The notes beneath the pieces were generated by a model. The model saw only the letters and a program-made list of their open reading frames with translations. It did no database searches and was not told the origin of the DNA. The position numbers and the translations under genes are program-made. From an uncultured Clostridia bacterium (GTDB taxonomy: Bacteria > Bacillota > Clostridia > Christensenellales > Borkfalkiaceae), in contig CAKQKI010000003.1 of the NCBI GenBank assembly GCA_934248055.1, positions 1 to 64,000 on the forward strand: a stretch of 64,000 nucleotides of DNA. Direction: 5' to 3'. Positions 1 to 7,710 of the stretch are shown piece after piece (position 1 is the stretch's first letter; each line of letters opens with the position of its first letter).

Positions 1-1271
1 TCGATAAAAATCACGTCGTTCGTCGCTTTCGAGTGCTTTAACACCATAATGCAAGTGGCGATAGACGCGCCGAAAAATAAATTGCTCGGCAGTTGTATAA
101 TACAATCGATTTTGTTGTTATCGATAAGATATTTTCTTATCTTTTGCTCCGCGCCGCCGCGATACATAATGCCGGGGAAGCATACGATCGCCGCCGTTCC
201 GTTGCTCGCCAGCCACGAAAGCGAGTGCATGATAAAAGCAAAATCCGCTTTCGATTTCGGGGCTAAAATACCCGCGGGGCTATAACGTTCGTCGTTGATT
301 AAAATCGGGTTATCGTCGCCCGCCCAAGGGATAGAATACGGCGGATTCGACACGATTACTTCAAACGGCTCATCGTCCCAATGCGCGGGGTCGATAAGCG
401 TATCGCCGTGCGCTATATCGAACTTATCCGGCTCGATGTCGTGCAAAAACATATTGATTCGGCAAAGGTTATACGTCGTGATGTTGATTTCTTGTCCGAA
501 AAAGCCTTGACGGATATTGTCTTTGCCGAGAATCTTCGCTGCTTTCAAAAGAAGCGAACCCGAACCGCACGCGGGATCGTAAACCTTGTTTACTTCCGTT
601 TTTCCGACAATTGCAAGTTTTGTTAAAAGTTCGGATACTTCCTGCGGGGTGAAAAATTCGCCGCCCTTTTTGCCCGCATTACTCGCATACATACTCATTA
701 AATACTCATATGCGTCGCCGAAAGCGTCTATCGTGTTGTCCTGATACTTGCCGAGTTTCATTTCGGCAACGGTATTCAAAAGTTTTACGAGTTTTTCGTT
801 GCGCTTTGCAACCGTCGCGCCAAGTTTATTCGAGTTCACGTCGAAATCTGCGAAAAGACCTTTAAAATCGTCTTCGCTCTCGCTCCCCTGCGCCGAACTT
901 TCGATATTTTTGAACACCTTTTCAAGCGTTTCGTTTAAGTTCTCGTCCGTAGCGGCGCGCTCGCGAACGTTGCAAAAAAGTTCGGAAGGAAGCATAAAGA
1001 ATCCTTTCGATTTTACAAGCCCGTCTCTTGCCGTTTCCGCCTCTTCGTCGGGCATTTTCGCATAATCAAACGATTCGTTTCCCGCCTCGCGTTCACCTTC
1101 GTTTATGTATTCGGTAATATTTTCGGAAATATACCGATAGAACATCGTACCCAAAACGTACTGCTTAAAATCCCACGCGTCAACGCCGCCCGCATGAACG
1201 AGATCGGTCGCCGCGTTCCAAATCATTTTGTGTAATTCCGCCCTTTCCTGCTCTTTCTTTATATCAGCCAT
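1..1271 (-). CDS. hsdM: Type I restriction-modification system DNA methyltransferase subunit HsdM (partial, C-terminus beyond window)
   Basis: This is the N6-adenine DNA methylase subunit of a type I restriction-modification enzyme. It would pair with an HsdS specificity subunit and an HsdR motor, presumably left of the window. The 423 visible residues begin with an HsdM N-terminal helical domain (about 1-150). A SAM-binding motif DPACGSG follows at residues 232-238, and the catalytic NPPY motif of N6-adenine methylases is at 309-312. The reading frame is open from ATG 1271 to the window edge, so perhaps 100 residues are missing compared with the usual 500 or so. The start is fixed by an AGGAG site at 1281-1285, nine bases upstream. 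A small XRE regulator lies just upstream on the same strand. Family assignment is firm. Confidence 0.95.
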   Translation of the reverse strand, partial: MADIKKEQERAELHKMIWNAATDLVHAGGVDAWDFKQYVLGTMFYRYISENITEYINEGEREAGNESFDYAKMPDEEAETARDGLVKSKGFFMLPSELFCNVRERAATDENLNETLEKVFKNIESSAQGSESEDDFKGLFADFDVNSNKLGATVAKRNEKLVKLLNTVAEMKLGKYQDNTIDAFGDAYEYLMSMYASNAGKKGGEFFTPQEVSELLTKLAIVGKTEVNKVYDPACGSGSLLLKAAKILGKDNIRQGFFGQEINITTYNLCRINMFLHDIEPDKFDIAHGDTLIDPAHWDDEPFEVIVSNPPYSIPWAGDDNPILINDERYSPAGILAPKSKADFAFIMHSLSWLASNGTAAIVCFPGIMYRGGAEQKIRKYLIDNNKIDCIIQLPSNLFFGASIATCIMVLKHSKATNDVIFI

Positions 1272-1369
1272 TTCGCTTTTCTCCTGTATACTTTTTCGTT
1301 TTATCTATTTTATCATACAAAACATGACAACTGCGGTCATAATTAAAATATTTCTCTTGAGTTTTGCAA

Positions 1370-1582
1370 TTATTTTTCGTCGTCCACGATTTCGACGATA
1401 TCGTCAAGCGTACATCCTAACGCCGTGCAGATTTTTATAAGCACGTCGGAATTTACGGAAACGCCGTCTTTTTTCATTTTTGCAAGCGTTGCGGGGCTTA
1501 CCTTTGCGAGCGCGGCGAGTTCCTTGCTCTTCATCTCCCTGTCTATCAGTAATTTGAATAATTTTTTATAACTTGCTGCCAT
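1370..1582 (-). CDS. XRE-family helix-turn-helix transcriptional regulator, 70 aa
   Basis: A small Cro/C1-type DNA-binding protein consisting of little more than one HTH_3 domain. The segment KELAALAKVSPATLAKMKKD (roughly residues 20-39) is the two-helix recognition motif, and the tail LGCTLDDIVEIV is typical of phage-like and restriction-associated XRE regulators. The chosen start (MAASYKK) has GAGGTG just upstream; an ATG four codons earlier lies within that Shine-Dalgarno and is less likely. It is codirectional with hsdM, 98 bases upstream of it, which is where a controller (C) protein or conserved single-domain regulator of an RM locus often sits. A role in controlling hsdM is inferred from position only. 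Confidence 0.85.
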   Translation of the reverse strand: MAASYKKLFKLLIDREMKSKELAALAKVSPATLAKMKKDGVSVNSDVLIKICTALGCTLDDIVEIVDDEK

Positions 1583-1625
1583 AATACACCTCATTGACTA
1601 ATTTATTCGATTATAACATAAATAA

Positions 1626-1657
1626 AAATGCTTGCCGGCAAGGGCATTTTTATGATT
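1626..1657. promoter_or_regulatory. Inverted repeat upstream of the XRE gene
   Basis: An A-rich arm ending ATGC, a central perfect palindrome TTGCCGGCAA, and a matching arm starting GCAT lie about 45-75 bases upstream of the XRE start. It could be the operator of that regulator or a small hairpin repeat. No T-tract makes it a convincing terminator. The remainder of 1660-1830 shows short palindromes but no gene I can support. Confidence 0.35.
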
Positions 1658-1829
1658 GCTTTCAATCTCGCAGGCGCGCCGAAGGCACGGGGAAAAGCGA
1701 AAGCTTTCGTTTTGCAGAATGCAAAACTCTGCGTTCATTATACTATATTCCGGTATGTTTTGCAACAGGTATTTGAAATAAATTCAAAGAAGTTTTAATT
1801 TATTTTACTTTTTTCTATCGCCTATAATT

Positions 1830-1985
1830 TTATTTTCGTCCAGTCCAAGCAATTTCAGCCACATTTCCTTTTTTTACTTTTGATATTGTTCGCCGTTCGG
1901 ATTGTAATGCGATACACAGTGTTGTAACCTGCGAAAAATTATTTTCTTTTGACAAATACTCTATGATTAACGTGTATTTTACCAT
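1830..1985 (-). CDS. Possible small protein, 51 aa, unknown function
   Basis: A 51-codon frame starts at ATG 1985, eight bases after an AGGAG Shine-Dalgarno (1994-1998 region), and ends at TAA 1830. The product is basic (ending TGRK) with a central segment rich in Ser, Lys and Arg. I do not recognise a family. The strong ribosome-binding site is the main support. The frame lies in the A+T-rich stretch between the RM genes and ppdK, where accessory DNA is expected. It could equally be a remnant of a longer mobile-element gene, because codons just upstream in a neighbouring frame are also open. Treat as tentative. Confidence 0.35.
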   Translation of the reverse strand: MVKYTLIIEYLSKENNFSQVTTLCIALQSERRTISKVKKGNVAEIAWTGRK

Positions 1986-2106
1986 AAAAAACGCTCCTTT
2001 TGTCGCCCTCTTTTACCTGTATCCGTATATACGGGAAAGTGTTCAGTTTTTCTGACCACCCCCGTTTTTTAGGGTATTTTTCGAGTTTTAACGAACTAAA
2101 TGCAGA

Positions 2107-2147
2107 GAAAAAAGCAGTCACTCTTTCACAAGAATGACTGCTTTTCG
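2107..2147 (-). terminator. Rho-independent terminator of ppdK
   Basis: Read on the minus strand, AGCAGTCA pairs with TGACTGCT around a loop of about 14 bases and is followed by a run of six T (2108-2113). It lies 53 bases past the ppdK stop and separates ppdK from the accessory region to the left. Confidence 0.85.
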
Positions 2148-2199
2148 TGTATTTTAGTATAAATTATGCGTTTTTTAGCCGATTTTGGCTATTTTTGCT

Positions 2200-4827
2200 T
2201 TACCTAGGGTTGCGAATGTTAGCCTGTGCGGCGGCAAGGCGGGCAATGGGAACGCGGTAAGGCGAGCAAGAAACGTAAGTAAGCCCTATTTTATGGCAGA
2301 ACTCTATCGTGGACGGATCGCCGCCGTGTTCTCCGCAAATACCGAGTTTGATTCCGGGTCTGGTTTTTCTTCCCAAATCAACCGCCATTTTAACAAGTTT
2401 TCCGACGCCTTTAACGTCGAGTTTAGCGAACGGATCGCTTTCGTAAATCTTGTTTTCGTAATACGATTCAAGGAATTTACCTGCGTCGTCACGGCTGAAA
2501 CCGAACGTCATCTGCGTTAAATCGTTGGTACCGAAAGAGAAAAATTCCGCTTCCGTTGCGATTTCGTCGGCAGTAAGCGCGGCGCGCGGTATTTCTATCA
2601 TCGTGCCGACCTTATATTTAAGACGCTTTCCCGACGTTGCGATACATTTTTCCGCCGTTTCCACAACGATACTCTTAACGAAGGCAAGTTCTTTCACTTC
2701 GCCGACGAGCGGTATCATTATTTCGGGAACGATTTCCCATTCGGGATGTCTGTCCGAAACGGCGATAGCCGCCTGAATAACGGCTTTCGTCTGCATTCTT
2801 GCAATTTCGGGATAAGTAACCGCCAGACGGCAACCCCTATGCCCCATCATCGGGTTAAACTCGTGAAGAGACGCGATAACCGCTTTAAGGTCTTCCACTT
2901 TCATTTTCATTTCTTTGGCAAGCGCGATTATATCGTCTTTATCGGTGGGAACGAATTCGTGCAGCGGCGGATCAAGGAAACGAATGGTAACGCTTTCGCC
3001 TTCCATGGCTTCGTAAAGTTCTTCGAAATCGCTTTGCTGCATAGGCAGAATTTTCAAAAGTGCCTTTTCGCGCTGTTCTTCGGTTTTCGAAACGATCATT
3101 TCGCGCATGGACGCTATTCTGTCGGGATTAAAGAACATATGTTCCGTACGGCAAAGTCCTATGCCTTCTGCTCCGTAAGATTTTGCCTGACGGGCGTCGT
3201 TAGGCGTATCGGCGTTTGTTCTTACTTCCAGAGAGCGATATTTATCCGCGTAATCCATAATTCTTCCGAAATAACCGCTGACCGAAGCGGGAACGGTTTT
3301 AATCGCTTCGCCGTAAATTTTACCGGTCGAACCGTCTATACTGATAACGTCGCCTTCTTTGAAAAGTCTGCCGCCGAGAACGAAAGTTTTATTTTCTTCG
3401 TTAATAACTATATCGCCGCAACCGGAAACGCAGCAAGTACCCATTCCGCGCGCTACTACCGCCGCGTGAGAAGTCATTCCGCCCCTTACCGTAAGTATGC
3501 CTTCGGCGTAATGCATGCCTTCGATATCTTCGGGAGAAGTTTCAAGTCTTACGAGAATTACCTTTTCGCCTTTTTGAGTTACCCACTCGGTTGCGTCGTC
3601 GGCGGTAAACACTATTTTACCGCAAGCCGCGCCGGGAGAAGCGGGAAGAGCCTGCCCTACGGGGATAGCCTTTTTAAGAATCTGCGAATCGAATTGCGGG
3701 TGTAAAAGCGCGTCGAGTTGTTTGGGGTCTATCATCAGAACGGCTTCTTTTTCGGAAATCATTCCTTCGTCTACGAGATCGCACGCAACTTTAAGCGCGG
3801 CGGCAGCCGTTCTCTTGCCGTTACGGGTCTGCAACATAAAGAGTTTGCCTTCTTCGATAGTAAACTCCATATCCTGCATATCCCTGTAATGCTTTTCGAG
3901 TTTATCTACTATCCCGATAAACTGTTTATATACTTCGGGCTGTTCGTTGGCGAGTTGGTCGATAGTCTGAGGAGTTCTTACGCCCGCAACAACGTCTTCG
4001 CCCTGCGCGTTCATTAAAAATTCGCCGAAAAGCCCCTTTTCGCCCGTAGCGGGATTACGCGAGAACGCAACGCCCGTGCCTGACGTGTTGCCCATATTTC
4101 CGAAGACCATTTCCTGCACGTTTACAGCCGTACCCCAGTCACCCGGAATATCGTTCATGCGCCTGTAATAAATCGCGCGGGGATTGTCCCACGAGCGGAA
4201 AACGGCTTTTATTGCGCCCATAAGTTGTTCTTTCGGGTCGGACGGGAAATCCGTGCCGAGTTTTTCTTTATATTCTTCTTTGAACTGACGGGCAAGTTCT
4301 TTAAGATCGTCCGCGTCGAGTTCGGTGTCGAGTTTAACGCCTTTTTCTTCCTTCATTTTATCGATAAGCGTTTCGAAGTACTTTTTGCCTACTTCCATAA
4401 CGACGTCGGAATACATCTGAATAAAACGACGGTACGAATCGTAAGCAAACCGACGATTGCCCGTTTTTTCGGCAAAACGCTCTACGACCACGTCGTTAAG
4501 ACCTAAGTTCAATATCGTATCCATCATTCCCGGCATGGAAGCGCGCGCGCCCGAACGAACGGAAACGAGAAGCGGATTATCCGTGCTTCCGAATTCTTTT
4601 CCCGTAATTTCTTCGAGTTTTTTTATGTACTCCATAATCTGAGCGGAAATTTCTTTATTGATTTCTTTTCCGTCTTTGTAGTACTGAGTACACGCTTCGG
4701 TGGTAATGGTAAATCCGCGAGGTACGGGCATTCCGAGATTAGTCATCTCCGCAAGGTTCGCGCCCTTGCCACCCAGAAGTTCGCGCATATTGCCGTTGCC
4801 TTCACTGAACAGATAAATATATTTCAT
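2200..4827 (-). CDS. ppdK: Pyruvate, phosphate dikinase
   Basis: Interconverts pyruvate, ATP and phosphate with phosphoenolpyruvate, AMP and pyrophosphate in the cytoplasm; in anaerobes it often runs glycolytically with PPi. The 875-residue length matches the well-studied clostridial enzyme almost exactly. The N-terminal ATP-grasp nucleotide domain (about 1-340) begins with the GGKGANLAEM segment. The swivelling phosphohistidine domain carries the phosphorylated histidine H454 in GGMTSHAAVVARG. The C-terminal PEP/pyruvate TIM-barrel domain has the catalytic cysteine C831 in GICGEHGG. An AGGAGATATAA ribosome-binding site precedes ATG 4827. It is transcribed in the same direction as recO but separated by 111 bases, so it may have its own promoter. 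With pyk and sdaA elsewhere in the window it sits at the PEP/pyruvate node. Confidence 0.98.
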   Translation of the reverse strand: MKYIYLFSEGNGNMRELLGGKGANLAEMTNLGMPVPRGFTITTEACTQYYKDGKEINKEISAQIMEYIKKLEEITGKEFGSTDNPLLVSVRSGARASMPGMMDTILNLGLNDVVVERFAEKTGNRRFAYDSYRRFIQMYSDVVMEVGKKYFETLIDKMKEEKGVKLDTELDADDLKELARQFKEEYKEKLGTDFPSDPKEQLMGAIKAVFRSWDNPRAIYYRRMNDIPGDWGTAVNVQEMVFGNMGNTSGTGVAFSRNPATGEKGLFGEFLMNAQGEDVVAGVRTPQTIDQLANEQPEVYKQFIGIVDKLEKHYRDMQDMEFTIEEGKLFMLQTRNGKRTAAAALKVACDLVDEGMISEKEAVLMIDPKQLDALLHPQFDSQILKKAIPVGQALPASPGAACGKIVFTADDATEWVTQKGEKVILVRLETSPEDIEGMHYAEGILTVRGGMTSHAAVVARGMGTCCVSGCGDIVINEENKTFVLGGRLFKEGDVISIDGSTGKIYGEAIKTVPASVSGYFGRIMDYADKYRSLEVRTNADTPNDARQAKSYGAEGIGLCRTEHMFFNPDRIASMREMIVSKTEEQREKALLKILPMQQSDFEELYEAMEGESVTIRFLDPPLHEFVPTDKDDIIALAKEMKMKVEDLKAVIASLHEFNPMMGHRGCRLAVTYPEIARMQTKAVIQAAIAVSDRHPEWEIVPEIMIPLVGEVKELAFVKSIVVETAEKCIATSGKRLKYKVGTMIEIPRAALTADEIATEAEFFSFGTNDLTQMTFGFSRDDAGKFLESYYENKIYESDPFAKLDVKGVGKLVKMAVDLGRKTRPGIKLGICGEHGGDPSTIEFCHKIGLTYVSCSPYRVPIARLAAAQANIRNPR

Positions 4828-4938
4828 TTATATCTCCTTTTTTGCGGTTTCCCGCTGATTTATCTTTTTTTTAATATTTTTCGCTGTTTAACTCCTTGCA
4901 ATCTTTTACGTTTGCGCTAAACAGGATTAAAACGCGGA

Positions 4939-5658
4939 TTACGAAATAAATTCAAGATACGCCGAAGCGCTTTTTAGTTTCGTTTCCGTTTCGTATCTTA
5001 AATCGTAAAGTAAAAATTTTATAAGCCGCGTAACGTCTTCCGTATCTACGCTTTCGCCGTCGCCGCCCAAAACTTTTAAAAACGCGTTATATGTTTGCGG
5101 CATTATTTCGGAAAAATTTTCGTCTCTGTCGTTTTCGCAGGAAAACGAAGAATCCGAAAACCTGTAAAAAACTCTTCCTTTAATTATCTCGCCGCAAGCG
5201 TAACACTCGCCGCCGTCTATGCCGTATCCCGAAATTTTAAGTGCGTTTATAAGGAAAATTGCCAAGGAAAGTCTTTCGTTTTCTTTATAGCAAATATCTT
5301 TTACGGCGTTTAAAATGAGCGAAAACGCTTCCGCGTCGGGCGTTTCGGGAGCGAAAAACGTTTCGGCGAATTCCGCGATAACCGCAGAAGCGTAATACTT
5401 TTCGATATTAAGCCGCAAATTATAAAACCCGTCTGAATAAGACGAGCCTATAACCGTAAATCTTCCGTTTTTTTCCGCCAGAGCATATTCTGCAAAGCAA
5501 AAGGGTTCTGCGGCAAATTTCAACTTTGCGCCCGCCTTTTTTACGCCTTTTATGCCAGCGGTTATAATACCCCTTTCCAAAGAAAAAAGAGTGAGTATTT
5601 TATCGTTGTCTTTATAGTCGACAGAACGTAAAACGAGGGCGTTGACTATAATTTCCAT
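4939..5658 (-). CDS. recO: DNA repair protein RecO
   Basis: RecO mediates RecA loading and single-strand annealing in the RecF recombinational repair pathway. The 239-residue protein has the N-terminal OB fold beginning with the family pattern VLRSVDYKDNDKILTLF. A helical C-terminal domain carries a zinc-knuckle-like cysteine set (C152, C155, C174; a clear fourth cysteine is not obvious). The start at 5658 is preceded by AAGGGGGCG. It lies 24 bases downstream of a small yqzL-like gene, the usual Bacillota arrangement, and upstream of ppdK. Confidence 0.94.
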   Translation of the reverse strand: MEIIVNALVLRSVDYKDNDKILTLFSLERGIITAGIKGVKKAGAKLKFAAEPFCFAEYALAEKNGRFTVIGSSYSDGFYNLRLNIEKYYASAVIAEFAETFFAPETPDAEAFSLILNAVKDICYKENERLSLAIFLINALKISGYGIDGGECYACGEIIKGRVFYRFSDSSFSCENDRDENFSEIMPQTYNAFLKVLGGDGESVDTEDVTRLIKFLLYDLRYETETKLKSASAYLEFIS

Positions 5659-5682
5659 AAGTTTTCGCCCCCTTTTTTAAAA

Positions 5683-5826
5683 TTATCTTTTTTGACGCTC
5701 TTCAACGTCTTTTTTATCTTCTTTTATCCTGTTTCTTAAAAGAAAATAACTGATGTCGCCCGTTGACGCGAACATCTGCCACAACAAATCGTTAATATCT
5801 CCGTTTCCGTTAAAACCATTCAGCAT
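5683..5826 (-). CDS. yqzL: YqzL-family small protein, 47 aa
   Basis: A short frame begins at ATG 5826 with AAGGAGTG just upstream and encodes 47 residues. Its core (LLWQMFASTGDISYFLLRN) fits the YqzL family pattern of Trp, a Phe-x-x-TG-x-(I)-x-x-Y/F-L segment and a charged tail. Genes of this family are found directly upstream of recO in many Bacillota, exactly as here. The molecular role is unknown. Neighbourhood plus motif makes this a confident call despite its size. Confidence 0.8.
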   Translation of the reverse strand: MLNGFNGNGDINDLLWQMFASTGDISYFLLRNRIKEDKKDVEERQKR

Positions 5827-5873
5827 ATTCACTCCTTAATAAGAGTTTGCGCCGAAAAGGTAAAAATATTTAT

Positions 5874-6893
5874 TTATCTCTGAACTCTGCCCGACGCGTC
5901 GCCTTCGGCAAGTTTTTTAACTTCGTCGACCGAAACCATATTGTAATCCCCTTCGACGGAGTGTTTAAGACACGACGCCGCAACCGCAAATTCAATCGCT
6001 TTATGACTGTCGTAACCGTTTAAAAGAGAGTAGATAAGACCGCCGCCGAAACTGTCGCCCCCGCCGACCCTGTCTACGATATGCATCGAGTATTTTTTAG
6101 AAAAATACGCTTCGCCGCCCGTATAAAGCATTGCCGACCAGTTATTGTCGTTAGCGGATAAACTTTCGCGAAGAGTAATGGCAACGCCTTTGAAATTAAA
6201 CCTTTCGGTAAGTTTTTCGGCAACGGAAATATATCCGTTTCTGTCAAGTTTGCCGCTCGTTATATCGGTGTTGCTCGCTTCGATACCGAAAACGTCTTTC
6301 GCGTCTTCTTCGTTTGCAATGCAATAGTCTATAAACTTGCAAAGTTCGCTCATAACTTTGCCCGCTTTTTCTTTCGACCAGAGTTTTTTACGGAAATTGA
6401 GATCGCACGAAACGGTGATATTGCGCTTTTTCGCTTCTTTTACCGCGGTAAGACATATATCCGCCATACCGTCCGAAAGAGCGGGAGTTATACCCGTGAA
6501 ATGGAACCATTCCGCGCCGTTAAAAATTTTATCCCAGTCGAAATCGTTTTTATCAGCCGTTGCGATCGCAGAATCCGCGCGATCGTAAATAACTTTGCTC
6601 GGTCGCTGACTCGCGCCCTTTTCGCAATAGTAAATGCCTACTCTGTTTCCGCCGCGGACGATTAAAGAAGTATCCACGCCGAATTTTCTCAAAGAATTTA
6701 CAGCCGCCTGACCTATTTCGTGATCGGGAAGTTTCGTAACGAAAGAAACGTTAACTCCGTAATTTGCAAGAGATACCGCTACGTTTGCTTCCGCCCCGCC
6801 GAAAGTGGCTTCTAACTTATCGCTCTGAACGAAGCGAAGGTAACCTTCGGGCGCAAGCCTTAACATTATTTCGCCAAAAGTGACTACTTTCAT
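5874..6893 (-). CDS. kdgK: 2-dehydro-3-deoxygluconokinase (KDG kinase), PfkB family
   Basis: Phosphorylates 2-keto-3-deoxygluconate (KDG), the product common to both hexuronate branches, to KDPG. The 339-residue sugar kinase has the PfkB N-terminal di-glycine region FGGAEANVA at 31-39 and the ATP/anion-hole motif GGGDSFGGG at 277-285, with D280 the likely catalytic base. The opening MKVVTFGEIMLRLAPE is typical of KdgK. ATG 6893 follows AAAGGAG and is one base past the eda stop, so the two genes are translationally close. It is the last step before Eda cleaves KDPG to pyruvate and glyceraldehyde-3-phosphate. Confidence 0.93.
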   Translation of the reverse strand: MKVVTFGEIMLRLAPEGYLRFVQSDKLEATFGGAEANVAVSLANYGVNVSFVTKLPDHEIGQAAVNSLRKFGVDTSLIVRGGNRVGIYYCEKGASQRPSKVIYDRADSAIATADKNDFDWDKIFNGAEWFHFTGITPALSDGMADICLTAVKEAKKRNITVSCDLNFRKKLWSKEKAGKVMSELCKFIDYCIANEEDAKDVFGIEASNTDITSGKLDRNGYISVAEKLTERFNFKGVAITLRESLSANDNNWSAMLYTGGEAYFSKKYSMHIVDRVGGGDSFGGGLIYSLLNGYDSHKAIEFAVAASCLKHSVEGDYNMVSVDEVKKLAEGDASGRVQR

Positions 6894-6894
6894 A

Positions 6895-7476
6895 TTATTC
6901 TCCTTTAATAACGGCGTTTATCGCCTTGCAGTTTTCGGTTATATCGCCTTTCATCATAAAACTGCCGCCGACGGCGAAAATTTTATCGCAATCGAGAAAT
7001 TCTTTAAGATTATCGAGATTTACTCCGCCCGTGGGCAAAAATTTAACCTGCGGGAAGGGACCCGACAACGCTTTTATCGCTTTAAGACCGCCGTAAACGT
7101 TAGCGGGGAAAAACTTGACTACGGTTATTCCGAGCGATATTGCTTTCATTATTTCCGTCGGAGTTACGCAACCGGGATAATAAGTTATCCCCTTTTCTTT
7201 ACAAAACAGCGCGACTTCTTCCGAAAGCCCCGGCGAAACGATAAATTTCGCGCCTGCATTGCAAGCGCGTTTTGCCTGATCGAGATTTATAACCGTACCC
7301 GCGCCTATATAAGCGTGCGGGAAATTTTTAACCGCAAGTTTTATCGCTTCTTCCGCGCAAGCCGTTCTGAAAGTAATTTCCGCAACGGGCATTCCGCCGT
7401 CCGAAAGCGATTGCATAACGGGAATTGTTTCGTTTAAATCTTTAATAACTACTACGGGTATTACTTTATACTCCAT
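6895..7476 (-). CDS. eda: 2-dehydro-3-deoxy-phosphogluconate (KDPG) aldolase
   Basis: Class I aldolase that splits KDPG to pyruvate and glyceraldehyde-3-phosphate, completing uronate breakdown. The 193-residue protein starts at ATG 7476, immediately after AAGGAG; a longer in-frame reading upstream is A+T-rich and unrelated. Visible active-site elements are E33 and R37 in VAEITFRTA, the glycine-rich GAGTV at 58-62, the Schiff-base lysine K121 in VVKFFPA, and the phosphate-binding PTGGV at 148-152. It has its own promoter downstream of the uxaC terminator and is followed directly by kdgK. Confidence 0.95.
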   Translation of the reverse strand: MEYKVIPVVVIKDLNETIPVMQSLSDGGMPVAEITFRTACAEEAIKLAVKNFPHAYIGAGTVINLDQAKRACNAGAKFIVSPGLSEEVALFCKEKGITYYPGCVTPTEIMKAISLGITVVKFFPANVYGGLKAIKALSGPFPQVKFLPTGGVNLDNLKEFLDCDKIFAVGGSFMMKGDITENCKAINAVIKGE

Positions 7477-7536
7477 AATGCTCCTTAAAAGCGGGATTTG
7501 CAAAAAAACAAGGCGTTCCGGCAAGTCCTGTAATAT

Positions 7537-7565
7537 AGTATAACAAAGTTTTTTGAATTTGTACA
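7537..7565 (-). promoter_or_regulatory. Promoter for eda-kdgK
   Basis: On the minus strand TGTACA (-35, 7560-7565), a 17-base spacer and TATACT (-10, 7537-7542) preceded by TG, giving an extended -10. Predicted transcript start is near 7530, leaving a leader of about 54 bases before eda. Confidence 0.65.
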
Positions 7566-7669
7566 GCGCAAAAAGGTAAATTTTTAAATATAATGGATAA
7601 AAAAGTTCAATTATAAGGCAGTCGGACGCCGTTTGATACGTTAAAACGACTAAAAAGCCCCGAAAGCAA

Positions 7670-7703
7670 AGCGATTGTCCGAAATTTATTGCGGGCAATC
7701 GCT
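7670..7703 (-). terminator. Terminator downstream of uxaC
   Basis: AGCGATTG pairs with CAATCGCT, extended by three more pairs, in a stem seven bases after the uxaC stop. A T-containing stretch follows on the minus strand. It separates uxaBAC from eda-kdgK, which has its own promoter. Confidence 0.65.
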
Positions 7704-7710
7704 TAAAAAT

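Noticed and set aside
1939..2121. 60-codon minus-strand frame starting at GTG
   Set aside because: Its start lies inside the ppdK terminator hairpin and lacks a Shine-Dalgarno. The overlapping 51-codon frame at 1830-1985 has a much better ribosome site.
2746..3705. 319-codon open frame on the plus strand
   Set aside because: It lies wholly antisense to the catalytic core of ppdK, has no family resemblance or ribosome site, and reflects the G+C bias of the codon positions.
7477..7698. 74-codon N-terminal extension of Eda
   Set aside because: A+T-rich, contains the eda promoter, and ATG 7476 has a perfect Shine-Dalgarno and family N-terminus.
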